A stretch of DNA of 64,000 nt from Oceanospirillales bacterium. GTDB taxonomy: Bacteria > Pseudomonadota > Gammaproteobacteria > Pseudomonadales > Endozoicomonadaceae. Positions 1-7,569 of the stretch are shown here, piece after piece. Numbering within the stretch: the first letter of the stretch is position 1; the number at the start of each line of letters is the position of its first letter. The notes under the pieces were generated by a model that worked only from the letters and a program-made list of their open reading frames with translations, did not search any database and was not told where the DNA came from. The DNA lies in contig SIHQ01000013.1 in NCBI GenBank assembly GCA_004762125.1, positions 62,001 through 126,000 of the forward strand, given 5' to 3'. The position numbers and the translations under genes are program-made.

Positions 1-113
1 CTCCTACAGGGCTTGGTGATTTTATGCCAAACGACAGTGGTATAGGATTTAACGGTGCAACAAACAAGTACGACTGGAAACTGTTGGGTATAAGCCTCTT
101 TACAACCGGATAA
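1..113 (+). pseudogene. DUF1329 gene remnant (central segment)
   Basis: Reading from base 3, the 36 codons before TAA at 111-113 give GFNGATNKYDWKLLG, which matches the conserved core of the four intact DUF1329 proteins in this window (for example GFNGATDRYNWKLLGKKE). The reading frame ends just where the paralogues continue with KKEIYIPYN. A shifted frame after about base 92 still shows weak similarity, so a frameshift is likely. The start lies outside the window, so the 5' part may exist upstream. It is probably the middle of a decayed fifth paralogue whose C-terminal end survives near 3.05 kb. Confidence 0.75.
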
Positions 114-274
114 ATAATATAGATTGATAATATAGATGACTGTGGACGACTACACAGCATTATTGTGCACTGATTTTCCGTAATTCAAAACTCTTCGCAT
201 TCGGCTTATAAATTCCGTTATTTATCTTTAATATTTTACTCTGAAGTAGATAAGGTAAGCCTAACCCTACGTAA

Positions 275-802
275 TTAAATAAGGTGTTGAACACCTTCTG
301 TTGTCAATTTATAACCAATTTGTGTGGCGACCTGATTTACTATTCCAACTATCATAAAAACACCAATACCAATACCAATACCAGCGCCATCCTCTGGACC
401 AATGGGTGGCATTTGTGTTTCTTCAATACTGGTTACTGCATCACCTGTGGTATTCGGAACTGGCGTATTTGACAACGTAGGCATAATCGATGTGCTGCTC
501 ATTGCAGTGGTCATCGTTATCAATTCATCGATTTGCGTTGGTAAAATTACTATTGTTGACATTGATGGTACTGCAGTCGACGTATTGCTACTCAAAGTGA
601 CATTCGGCAAGCTTCCACTTCCTGAAGAAAAAAGGCATGTCAGATCACCTAAGTCATTTCCCATATCCACCCAGTAACTCCATATCTCGATCCGAGAATG
701 GTAAAGGGAGCCTATATCTCTAAGCACTACGCCCCAAGCGTAACCATTTTCAAAACTGAGCAACCCTGTCACCATTTTCTGATCACTTAACAGTGTGTTC
801 AA
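275..802 (-). CDS. Orphan Thr/Ser-rich protein with C-terminal membrane segment
   Basis: Up to 175 residues. I do not recognise a family. The middle is rich in Thr, Ser, Pro and Val, and a Gly/Ile-rich hydrophobic stretch (GIGIGIGVFMIVGIV, about residues 142-156) looks like one membrane segment near the C-terminus. The longest reading starts at TTG (802), which overlaps the TGA stop of the upstream gene as TTGA. An internal ATG at 775 is an alternative start, and neither has a clear ribosome-binding site. The overlap suggests translational coupling or a frameshift that split one longer surface protein. Existence as a real gene is likely, product unknown. Confidence 0.5.
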   Translation of the reverse strand: MNTLLSDQKMVTGLLSFENGYAWGVVLRDIGSLYHSRIEIWSYWVDMGNDLGDLTCLFSSGSGSLPNVTLSSNTSTAVPSMSTIVILPTQIDELITMTTAMSSTSIMPTLSNTPVPNTTGDAVTSIEETQMPPIGPEDGAGIGIGIGVFMIVGIVNQVATQIGYKLTTEGVQHLI

Positions 803-1959
803 AGGGTTTTCGATATAATTACTATGCTCTGCCCTGTTACCAAGGTTCGTGGCTCAGCTTCGGATACCAGGTACACATTATTACATGTCGATCCTTCAAG
901 AATCTCTACTACAGCAAGCCCTTCTGTGTCACGCAGCGAGAAGACAGCGCCTGTCAATGGACCTGAAGTGAGTTCTGGTAGATCTCTTCTTCTAAGGCTT
1001 ACTAATATATTTGTATCTTTAAACAGCAGTTTTGTTTTCCCTGCGCAATCATTAAAATGAATTGCGGACCCTGTATAGTAACTATATGTCCTCCTTCTTG
1101 AAGAACCACTACGGGTTGTCAGCGATTGAGTCAAATCTATTTCGCTGTTATTGATTCTATATTCTGATGTACCTCCATCGATGCACCCCATTCTGATGGC
1201 ATGAACAGATCTAGCGGATCTAAACGTAGTTCTTGTATAGCCCTCTACAGGATCTCTTATCACTTCAATACCATCCAGAGATACAAAGCCTGCTCCTCTC
1301 AGATCCATCACACCCAAAGGAGGCTCCGTCCCTCTGGAATCTATTTTGATATTGGCCAACTGATAGTGACTGTTCGGGTTTGTGGCAGAAATCACGAAAT
1401 CATAGGGGCCCGTTGTTTCTTCTACTATGATCTCCGGAACATTGTTTTCATCGTTACTGTTGCTTACCCAACCACTGTTCACGGGTAGTTCGAAATCACC
1501 ATGTACGGTGTAAATTCGTGTACTTATATTTGGCTCTGGAGTACTTTCTAAAATATACAGCATGCAGTTTTCAGTTATATCGCAAGGATCGGTTTCGCTC
1601 ATTTCGCCAATGCCACTTTCCCCTTCCATAGCATTATCAGTCAATTCAGCAGTAATGTTCTGTACAGATGTCTTTCTTATTCGTTGGTAACTCCCAAAAG
1701 AATATGCTTTTCGACAAGCTGATCTATCCGTTTCAGGCAATTGCTCACAACACTCTGTATCTGAGGGCGACATTGGAATTGGACAAGTGAACATTAATGT
1801 TTGTTCATCAGAGATCAGAGGAGGCATGTCCGTACTCGAATAAAGATATCCGGATTCAAACGACAACAATAAAATAGTTAGCAGAAGTGTGAAACACTTG
1901 ATTTTCTGAAGTTTAGCATAAGCCACCTGAAATAAAGTTTGCATCAATTTAGAAAACAA
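799..1959 (-). CDS. Secreted orphan protein, Cys-containing, beta-rich
   Basis: 386 residues. A hydrophobic segment at about residues 22-37 (CFTLLLTILLLSF) after a basic N-terminus indicates export or membrane anchoring. The next ~50 residues carry several Cys (CPIPM, ECCEQLP, ACRKAY), suggesting disulfides. The rest is rich in short hydrophobic/polar alternations (IRMGCIDGG, YRINNSEIDL, VVEILEGSTCNNVYLV) of the kind seen in beta-helix or beta-sandwich surface proteins, but no family is recognised. It is followed directly by the 275-802 ORF, whose start overlaps its stop codon. The pair may be one operon or a split gene. Confidence 0.6.
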   Translation of the reverse strand: MFSKLMQTLFQVAYAKLQKIKCFTLLLTILLLSFESGYLYSSTDMPPLISDEQTLMFTCPIPMSPSDTECCEQLPETDRSACRKAYSFGSYQRIRKTSVQNITAELTDNAMEGESGIGEMSETDPCDITENCMLYILESTPEPNISTRIYTVHGDFELPVNSGWVSNSNDENNVPEIIVEETTGPYDFVISATNPNSHYQLANIKIDSRGTEPPLGVMDLRGAGFVSLDGIEVIRDPVEGYTRTTFRSARSVHAIRMGCIDGGTSEYRINNSEIDLTQSLTTRSGSSRRRTYSYYTGSAIHFNDCAGKTKLLFKDTNILVSLRRRDLPELTSGPLTGAVFSLRDTEGLAVVEILEGSTCNNVYLVSEAEPRTLVTGQSIVIISKTL

Positions 1960-2159
1960 ACTGAGTACTGGAGTACCAAATAACTATCGAATAAAAACAT
2001 TTACTCACAAGAAAATTTGCGTAACTTGTTTCCTGCCAATGCTTCAGTCAGCTTTCAGATGCTTAATTCACTTATATTTTTGAAATACTAATAAAGTAGT
2101 AGATTCCTGATATATGCTTCATTTTTATTTTTGAAATATTAACAAGGTTGTCACCTAAA

Positions 2160-2390
2160 ATGGCTCAACGCATTCCCACCAATGTCATCACAGGCTTTCT
2201 TGGTGCAGGTAAAACAACCGTTATTCTTCACCTTTTAAAACAAAAACCAAAAGATGAAGTCTGGGGCGTTCTAGTCAATGAATTTGGTGAAGTTGGCATA
2301 GATGGAGCCATGCTGGCAGGATCTGGAGCAGTCGTTCGAGAAATACCCGGCGGTTGCATGTGCCAGGGCAAAAACATGATCATAAATTGA
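2160..2390 (+). pseudogene. Truncated CobW/COG0523 GTPase (N-terminal part only)
   Basis: The peptide IPTNVITGFLGAGKTT carries the Walker A P-loop (GFLGAGKT), and VLVNEFGEVGIDGA and EIPGGCMC match the switch and metal-binding CxCC region of CobW/YjiA/ZigA-type metallochaperone GTPases. The family is usually 300-400 residues. Here the frame stops after about 76 residues, just past the CMC motif, where the second cysteine of the usual CC is lost. ATG at 2160 is the natural start, with a TTG 12 bases earlier also in frame. The break falls just before an ISAs1 transposase relic, so insertion followed by decay probably destroyed the gene. Confidence 0.85.
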
Positions 2391-2441
2391 CCAGCAAGAA
2401 AGATTAAAAACCTGTAAAAGCACACATTTTTCCGGTTACTA

Positions 2442-3000
2442 ATGTCTGCAAAAGCTCTTTTTTCCAAGTTTACTTCGCTTTCTGATAAACGAGACCCCAA
2501 GAAATCAACTCACATCTTGTCAGAGGTTATGTTTATGTCAGTCTGTGGCATCCTTTGCGGTGCAGACGATTGGAATGCTATCCACCGGTTCGCAAAACAT
2601 AAGGTAACCAGAAAAAACTCTATGGTGAAGTGACTCGAACCTTTGAACACTATTGGCAGAATAATCCTGAGTGGCAGAATAATCCTGAGGATGCTCCTGA
2701 TCAGCACTTTGCAGAGCAAGAAGGGAAAGAGCATGGTCGTGTAGAGCACCGACGCTGTTGGGTTAACAACGATATTTCCGAGAATTCCAATGCTGCCGCC
2801 TGGGGAGCCAAGACGGTAGCAGCTATACCGCTGGACACTAGTAAGAAGGGCAAGGGAAACACTTTTATCCGCTACTTTATATCCAGTCGTAAACTATCTG
2901 CCGAAGAGTTGATTCATGCTACCAGAAGTCATTGGCTGGTTGAAAACCAGCTTCACTGGGTTCTTGATGGTGTGCCACAGGCACATAGGGTTGCAGCATA
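2442..3000 (+). mobile_element. Decayed ISAs1-family transposase
   Basis: Two ORFs together make a degraded ISAs1-type transposase. 2442-2633 gives the N-terminal domain (FTSLSDKRDPKK, then VCGILCGADDWNAI). 2630-3001 gives the C-terminal part (HGRVEHRRCWV, RYFISSRKLSAEEL, RSHWLVENQLHWVLDG). The central part, including some catalytic residues, is missing and the frame is broken near 2630. No terminal inverted repeats were identified with confidence. It lies between the truncated CobW gene and the C-terminal scrap of a DUF1329 gene, so it marks a recombination or insertion junction. Confidence 0.8.
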
Positions 3001-3014
3001 AGAACGAAGAACGT

Positions 3015-3097
3015 TTTAATCCAATTAACATCAATGCGAAGGACTATGCCTGGTTCAAGCCGTCTACTCTGCGTAAATTGGGTATATTCGTTAGGAC
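3015..3097 (+). pseudogene. DUF1329 gene remnant (C-terminal end)
   Basis: In the frame that runs on from the transposase relic, the residues ININAKDYAWFKPSTLRKLG match the C-terminus of the intact paralogues (for example MAYFSPSTLRKLGVR then stop). The expected ending Ile-Arg-stop is displaced by what looks like a two-base insertion (GGTATATTCGTTAG in place of GGTATTCGTTAG), so the frame runs through to 3149. Together with the fragment at 1-113 this is the debris of a fifth paralogue. A terminator-like hairpin still follows at 3166-3189. Confidence 0.8.
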
Positions 3098-3165
3098 TTA
3101 TTACTTGAATTCAGGTGTTATCAAAGTGCCGCTATTCTGGCCTCTGTAGTGATTTTCATGTTTAG

Positions 3166-3189
3166 AGTGAGGGGCGCTTCCCCCTCATT
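3166..3189 (+). terminator. Hairpin terminator after DUF1329 remnant
   Basis: Stem AGTGAGGGG / CCCCTCATT with a 6-base loop, followed by a weak T-containing tract. All four intact DUF1329 genes also end in a hairpin, so this is probably the original terminator of the broken paralogue. Confidence 0.55.
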
Positions 3190-3206
3190 ACTGTTTATGG
3201 AAATAA

Positions 3207-4229
3207 ATGTCTAATGAGTTGTCCGTCCGCCTGCGAGGAGTGGGCAACGCTCTAATTTGTTTTTTTCTTCTTATCACCTACCCTTGTTTTGTTATAACAA
3301 TTCTTAGAAGTACGATGTACGGATCGAAAATAGGTGTAATACTGTTTTTTCTCTGTAACTGCTATTTTGGTTATGGGTTGGGCAGCATTGATAGTCATAC
3401 TGAAAATAATGCCTATACAGCGAATAGCGAGACAGCTAATTTTTTGTATGAACAGCTTTTCCAAAAGGCTCGTTTGTCGGCTGTGAATAAAACGGTTCAA
3501 GAACGACTAACTGAATTACTCCCTTATTTTCGAATTTACAGACCAGCTGGAGTGGGCCCTTTTCCAGTCGTGATTTTTGTGCCGGGGTGTACCGGAACGA
3601 CTTTTTCTCATGAAATGGATTGGGTACATTTTTATAATTATTACGGTGTAGCTCTGCTCGTTCTGGACAGTTACAGTGGCCGGAACGTTACGTGGGAAGC
3701 CGTTTGTGCTCTAGATTTAATGACGCCATGGGAACAGGTTGGGGATATCATTGCTGCTCTAGCCTATGTTCGCACGTTAAAGTTTATTGATGTTGATAAA
3801 ATTATCTTAAACGGGTTTTCTCAAGGAGCAATATCCATTTGGTTCACACTTATTTATGGAACCGTGAGTCAGGCACCAATAGGGCTGAATGAATGGCCTC
3901 TGCTAGCACTGAATGGCGTTAAGCTAGTCTATCTGTTTTACGCTTCCTGTTATAATTCGTGGGATCAGGATATTTTGGTTACATCTTTTATAGGTACAGC
4001 TGACCAGTATGTTGATTATAGAGAGTGTGAACAATTTTCGGTGAATAATCCTGCTTTAAAGGAGCGATATCATCTAAGTGTTTTTGAAAATTCAACTCAC
4101 ACTTTTGATCATTTCAGCCCAAATTCCCAAAATGTTGAGGCAGGATCACTCTTTGATCCAGAGGCAACTGCGGCTGCGAGACGTATAATATTGCATCAAC
4201 TTAGTCGGGTTCTACAGACAGGTTATTGA
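3207..4229 (+). CDS. Exported alpha/beta hydrolase, dienelactone-hydrolase-like
   Basis: 340 residues from ATG 3207. A second ATG at 3315 would place a signal-like hydrophobic stretch (IGVILFFLCNCYFGYG) right at the N-terminus and may be the true start. The body has the DLH/alpha-beta hydrolase layout: FPVVIFVPGCTG (oxyanion region), nucleophile elbow GFSQGA, acidic residue in FIGTADQYVDY, and a late His in STHTFDHF. The substrate is unknown; an exported esterase or lactonase is a reasonable reading. The 3' end overlaps the convergent gene at 4201-5172 by 29 bases. Confidence 0.75.
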   Translation: MSNELSVRLRGVGNALICFFLLITYPCFVITILRSTMYGSKIGVILFFLCNCYFGYGLGSIDSHTENNAYTANSETANFLYEQLFQKARLSAVNKTVQERLTELLPYFRIYRPAGVGPFPVVIFVPGCTGTTFSHEMDWVHFYNYYGVALLVLDSYSGRNVTWEAVCALDLMTPWEQVGDIIAALAYVRTLKFIDVDKIILNGFSQGAISIWFTLIYGTVSQAPIGLNEWPLLALNGVKLVYLFYASCYNSWDQDILVTSFIGTADQYVDYRECEQFSVNNPALKERYHLSVFENSTHTFDHFSPNSQNVEAGSLFDPEATAAARRIILHQLSRVLQTGY

Positions 4230-5172
4230 TATCCTGATATGTGTTAGTTTCATTCAGTGTTTTTCGAAAACGTTCATAAGCTGATAACTCGTCATAACTC
4301 GCTTCGGCCAGTTTATTAAGCGTTACAGTGCCTTTTAAAAAATCAGCTTCGGGGAATTCCCTGAAGTGCATTTTTTTGTAGAGGAATTCGGGGAACCAGC
4401 ATAGCGGCTTTAGTGGATTATCTGAGTGGAAGGAAAGTGTGTTGTTTTCACTGTCCTCACAATTGTAATGAAAAGAGTAAGTTTCAGGGTTTTCTTCAGG
4501 TATTTGATCCCGCGTTGTAAAGCTATAAATTTCTCTGCCCGCCTGACGGAATTGCCTTAACCTATCTTCTTCAGTGACGGGTTCTTCGTTCTCAAGGTCA
4601 TACTGAATGAGATAGAAGTCTAGAGATATTAAATAAAAATCTTCACAGCTAGAAATAAATTGATCTATTGATTTGTCTATAAAGAGCCCTTTGTTATTGA
4701 CATCGAAGAGTGGCACTCTGCTTTTAAAAACAACGTTCATATATGCATTTTGAAGTAAATTACCGCAATCGAGATTGTTCGCTCCATCCAATATGTCCTT
4801 GTTATTTCGAGCCAGTTTCGGCATGTCGTAGTGAGACATTGCTTTTGCACTATCTCGTATCTGTTTGAATGACTCTGCCGTCAGGGAAGTAGACTTCATC
4901 TTCTCTTTGTGTAGCATTAATCCTGTCAGACTAAATGCAGATCTGCTTTTAAAGTCATTGATAAAATGCTTTCTTGCAGCATAGGACTCCTGAGAAAAAG
5001 TACACGCTGGCTTTTCCTGAAGTATTCTGACTGTGACAGCTCTGTCTGTTGTCGTTTCTAAGTTACTCTGTTGAGCGACAACAGCTTGAGCGACAACAGC
5101 TGGGATGATAAGGAGCGAGAAAGTTATATTATGAAAGCTAATGCAGGGAAAAGAGTGATATGACGTTGGCAT
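4201..5172 (-). CDS. Exported orphan protein
   Basis: 323 residues from the ATG at 5172, which has AAGGTGT a suitable distance upstream. The frame is open to 5247, but the shorter form puts a hydrophobic signal-like segment (NITFSLLIIPAVVAQA) near the N-terminus. A 14-base unit repeated twice near 5072-5101 encodes VVAQAVVAQ at the presumed cleavage region. The mature part is hydrophilic with scattered Cys, and no family is recognised. The 3' end overlaps the convergent hydrolase gene. Confidence 0.6.
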   Translation of the reverse strand: MPTSYHSFPCISFHNITFSLLIIPAVVAQAVVAQQSNLETTTDRAVTVRILQEKPACTFSQESYAARKHFINDFKSRSAFSLTGLMLHKEKMKSTSLTAESFKQIRDSAKAMSHYDMPKLARNNKDILDGANNLDCGNLLQNAYMNVVFKSRVPLFDVNNKGLFIDKSIDQFISSCEDFYLISLDFYLIQYDLENEEPVTEEDRLRQFRQAGREIYSFTTRDQIPEENPETYSFHYNCEDSENNTLSFHSDNPLKPLCWFPEFLYKKMHFREFPEADFLKGTVTLNKLAEASYDELSAYERFRKTLNETNTYQDINNLSVEPD

Positions 5173-5247
5173 AATACGGTACACCTTATGCTTTTTCTGG
5201 GAAATGAAAGATAGGTCAGTTTTTATTGCATGTAAATCTCCCACCAA

Positions 5248-5578
5248 TGCTGTCGGAGCATTTCCAGGGCACCATTCATGCGATACGATCGTTTTATCAA
5301 ACTCTTACCGTAAAAAATATTTTTCTTTCGTTATCAGCATTTATGTGGATTTGAGAGAATTGTCCATGCCATTAGCCTGAATTGTACTAACTGTCTTAAT
5401 CCAAACTGCGCAAAATACCTATCCATAGCTACATGCCTTAATGCCTTTTTCAATTATCGAGCTAGGGGTAGTGGCACTGCCTCTAAGAGGCTGTGCACGG
5501 CATCAAATAATAAAAAACGGCATGAGCCCATAAAAGAATAATTCGTTCATGCGGAATGAGAAGGTCAAGGAGATCACC
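5248..5578. other. Intergenic region with hairpin upstream of the PhyH gene
   Basis: No gene is supported here. At 5474-5496 there is a compact hairpin, GCAC-T-GCCTC / GAGGC-T-GTGC with a 3-base loop, followed by ACGGCAT repeated twice about 20 bases apart. These lie about 100 bases before the PhyH start and could be a leader or operator structure. Confidence 0.4.
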
Positions 5579-6481
5579 ATGGAATATAAAATCCATCCTC
5601 AGCAAGAATCCTTTGAATGGAAGATGCCTGATACTAAGAAGAGAATGCTGTCTCAGGATCAGGTTAACCAGTACGACGAAAAGGGTTTTGTGGTACTGGA
5701 AAACGTACTTGATCTGGATGTTCTGTCTGAAGTTGAAAAGGTGATTGACGGTTTTGAAGCAGAGCGCACCAAGGCTCTGAAAGAACAGTTTGAAGACGGT
5801 AAGTCGTTTATTGATCGTGCTGACGAAATTACTTTTACCATTCACCTGGTGCAGAAGTCTGAAGTTCTGAAAAAGTTCACTCAAAGTGAATTTTTCCGTA
5901 AGGTGACCAATGACCTGATGGGTCAGAACGTTCGTTTGTACTGGGATCAGGCTGTCTACAAGAAGCCGGGTAATCCTTCTCCATTCCCATGGCATCAGGA
6001 TAATGGTTACACCTACGTAGTACCTTCACAGTATCTGACCTGCTGGATTCCTTTGGTTGACGCAACCCTCGAAAACGGTTGCCCACATGTCGTGCCGGGT
6101 ATTCATAAGATCGGTACGCTGGCTCATGAGCATACCGATATCGGTATGAACTGCTTCCAGGGTGAAGCGGAAGGTGTTCTGGCTGCTCCAGTGAAGAAAG
6201 GCGGCGTAGTTTGCTTCTCCTCTCTGACACCACACGCTACTGGCCCTAACCTGACTGATGGTGTCCGTAAGGCTTACATTATTCAGTTTGCCCACGACGG
6301 TGCTATTTTCAAGTATCAGCATGAATCAGGTAAGGTGTTTGAGATTCCTTGCAGTGATCCTACTCGTCAATACCCTATTTTGATTGATGGTCGTGAACCG
6401 ACTGCAGAAGAAATGGTTGGTGATGCTCAGGATCAGGAAGCACTGGCCGAGCAGTTTGCAGCTCTAATGGGCGGTAAGTAA
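5579..6481 (+). CDS. Phytanoyl-CoA dioxygenase (PhyH) family protein
   Basis: 300 residues. The start is ATG 5579, preceded by AAGGAG at 5567-5572; an in-frame ATG at 5549 lacks a site. The protein is a non-haem Fe(II)/2-oxoglutarate oxygenase of the PhyH superfamily. Visible metal ligands are H139 and D141 in FPWHQDNGYTYV and H219 in LTPHATGPN, with R230 (VRKAYIIQF) as the likely 2-oxoglutarate-binding Arg. Family members hydroxylate lipids, halogenated compounds or secondary metabolites; the substrate here cannot be read. It stands alone, ahead of a strong bidirectional terminator. Confidence 0.9.
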   Translation: MEYKIHPQQESFEWKMPDTKKRMLSQDQVNQYDEKGFVVLENVLDLDVLSEVEKVIDGFEAERTKALKEQFEDGKSFIDRADEITFTIHLVQKSEVLKKFTQSEFFRKVTNDLMGQNVRLYWDQAVYKKPGNPSPFPWHQDNGYTYVVPSQYLTCWIPLVDATLENGCPHVVPGIHKIGTLAHEHTDIGMNCFQGEAEGVLAAPVKKGGVVCFSSLTPHATGPNLTDGVRKAYIIQFAHDGAIFKYQHESGKVFEIPCSDPTRQYPILIDGREPTAEEMVGDAQDQEALAEQFAALMGGK

Positions 6482-6549
6482 TCGATTGAAAAATTAATCG
6501 ATTGAAGAATGTTGCTCCCCCTCTAATTTGCAGTATTCTTATAGAAAAT

Positions 6550-6584
6550 CGCCAGAGCTTCCCGTGTCTCTGGCGAGGCTTTTC
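6550..6584 (+). terminator. Bidirectional terminator
   Basis: Perfect 8-bp stem CGCCAGAG / CTCTGGCG with a 10-base loop, followed by AGGCTTTTC on the plus strand and ATTTTC on the minus strand. It separates the convergent PhyH and EamA genes. Confidence 0.75.
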
Positions 6585-6629
6585 AAGGAATTTGGAAGGC
6601 CACTTTTTCTGCTATTGACCTTCCTGCTT

Positions 6630-7511
6630 TCATTTTTTCTTCATGCTTCCATAGGCATTGATTAATGCGCCAATCATAATCAAACTGCCACCTATCCAGG
6701 TCCAGTGTGTAGGCACCTCTGCAAAGATCATCCATCCCAGAATGACTGAAAACAGAACCTGTATGTAGGAATAAGCTGTCGCTTTTCCGGCAGATTCTGT
6801 AGCCATAGCCTGTGTCAGACCAATTTGGCCTATCTGTGTAAAGATGCCTACCAGTATCATAATGAACAGGCTCTCCATGGTAGGCATAACAAAGTCATTA
6901 CCCAAGATAATCAACGAAAGCGGCAGCGCAATCAGTGGAAAGTAGAAAATGATGACGGAACTGTCTTCTTTCTGGCTACTGAGTTGTCGAACAATGACAT
7001 AGGCGACAGCACTGCCAAATGCACCAGCCAATGCAACACCGACACTGAATAGAGGTAGCGGGCTGCTGCCGCCAAAAAGGAATTCAGGTCTTACCATAAG
7101 TACAAGACCTGCAAGGCTGAAAAAGATGCAGGTCAGGGTGGATTTCTGAATAGATTCTTTAAGAAAGAGTAAGGCTAAAAAGGCCGTGAAGGCTGGGTGC
7201 AAATACTGCAGCAGAGTAGCTTCTGCCAGTGGTAGAGCACTGACTGCATAATAAACGCACATCAAAGCCAGAGTCCCGGCAATCCCTCGTGCAATAAGTA
7301 AGGGTTTATTATTGCCCCATATTGAGATGCCTTTACGTTTCACAACGATATAGCTCAACAGCAAAGAGACCAGTGCTCTGGCTGTCACGATTTCCATAAC
7401 CGGAATCGCCTGATTACTGAGCAGTTTCACGGAGGCCGTCATCAGGGCAAAGCCCAGGGCGGATAACAGCATGTAACGAACACCGATCGGAAAATTATTT
7501 CTAATGCTCAA
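6630..7511 (-). CDS. EamA/DMT-family permease
   Basis: 293 residues with about ten hydrophobic segments arranged as two EamA repeats, the usual size for drug/metabolite transporters. Recognisable pieces are MLLSALGFALMTASVKLL at the start of repeat 1, PLAEATLLQYLHPAFTAFLA, and the second repeat ending in TWIGGSLIMIGALIN. The protein is an inner-membrane exporter or importer; the substrate cannot be told (some relatives move S-adenosylmethionine or amino acids). The annotated start at 7511 is TTG without a clear ribosome-binding site, and an ATG 12 codons later is the alternative. Confidence 0.85.
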   Translation of the reverse strand: MSIRNNFPIGVRYMLLSALGFALMTASVKLLSNQAIPVMEIVTARALVSLLLSYIVVKRKGISIWGNNKPLLIARGIAGTLALMCVYYAVSALPLAEATLLQYLHPAFTAFLALLFLKESIQKSTLTCIFFSLAGLVLMVRPEFLFGGSSPLPLFSVGVALAGAFGSAVAYVIVRQLSSQKEDSSVIIFYFPLIALPLSLIILGNDFVMPTMESLFIMILVGIFTQIGQIGLTQAMATESAGKATAYSYIQVLFSVILGWMIFAEVPTHWTWIGGSLIMIGALINAYGSMKKK

Positions 7512-7569
7512 CGTTATGAATGCTCAGATAGTTTGAAAGCTGATGTGTGGAATGCACGTCAGCAGAATA

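Noticed and set aside
799-815. Programmed -1 frameshift site joining the two secreted ORFs
   Set aside because: AAAACCCTTTGA is not in the right phase for an X XXY YYZ slip, so a simple overlap or mutation is more likely.
2090-2160. Zur box upstream of the CobW fragment
   Set aside because: No convincing palindromic Zur motif could be seen in the AT-rich upstream sequence.
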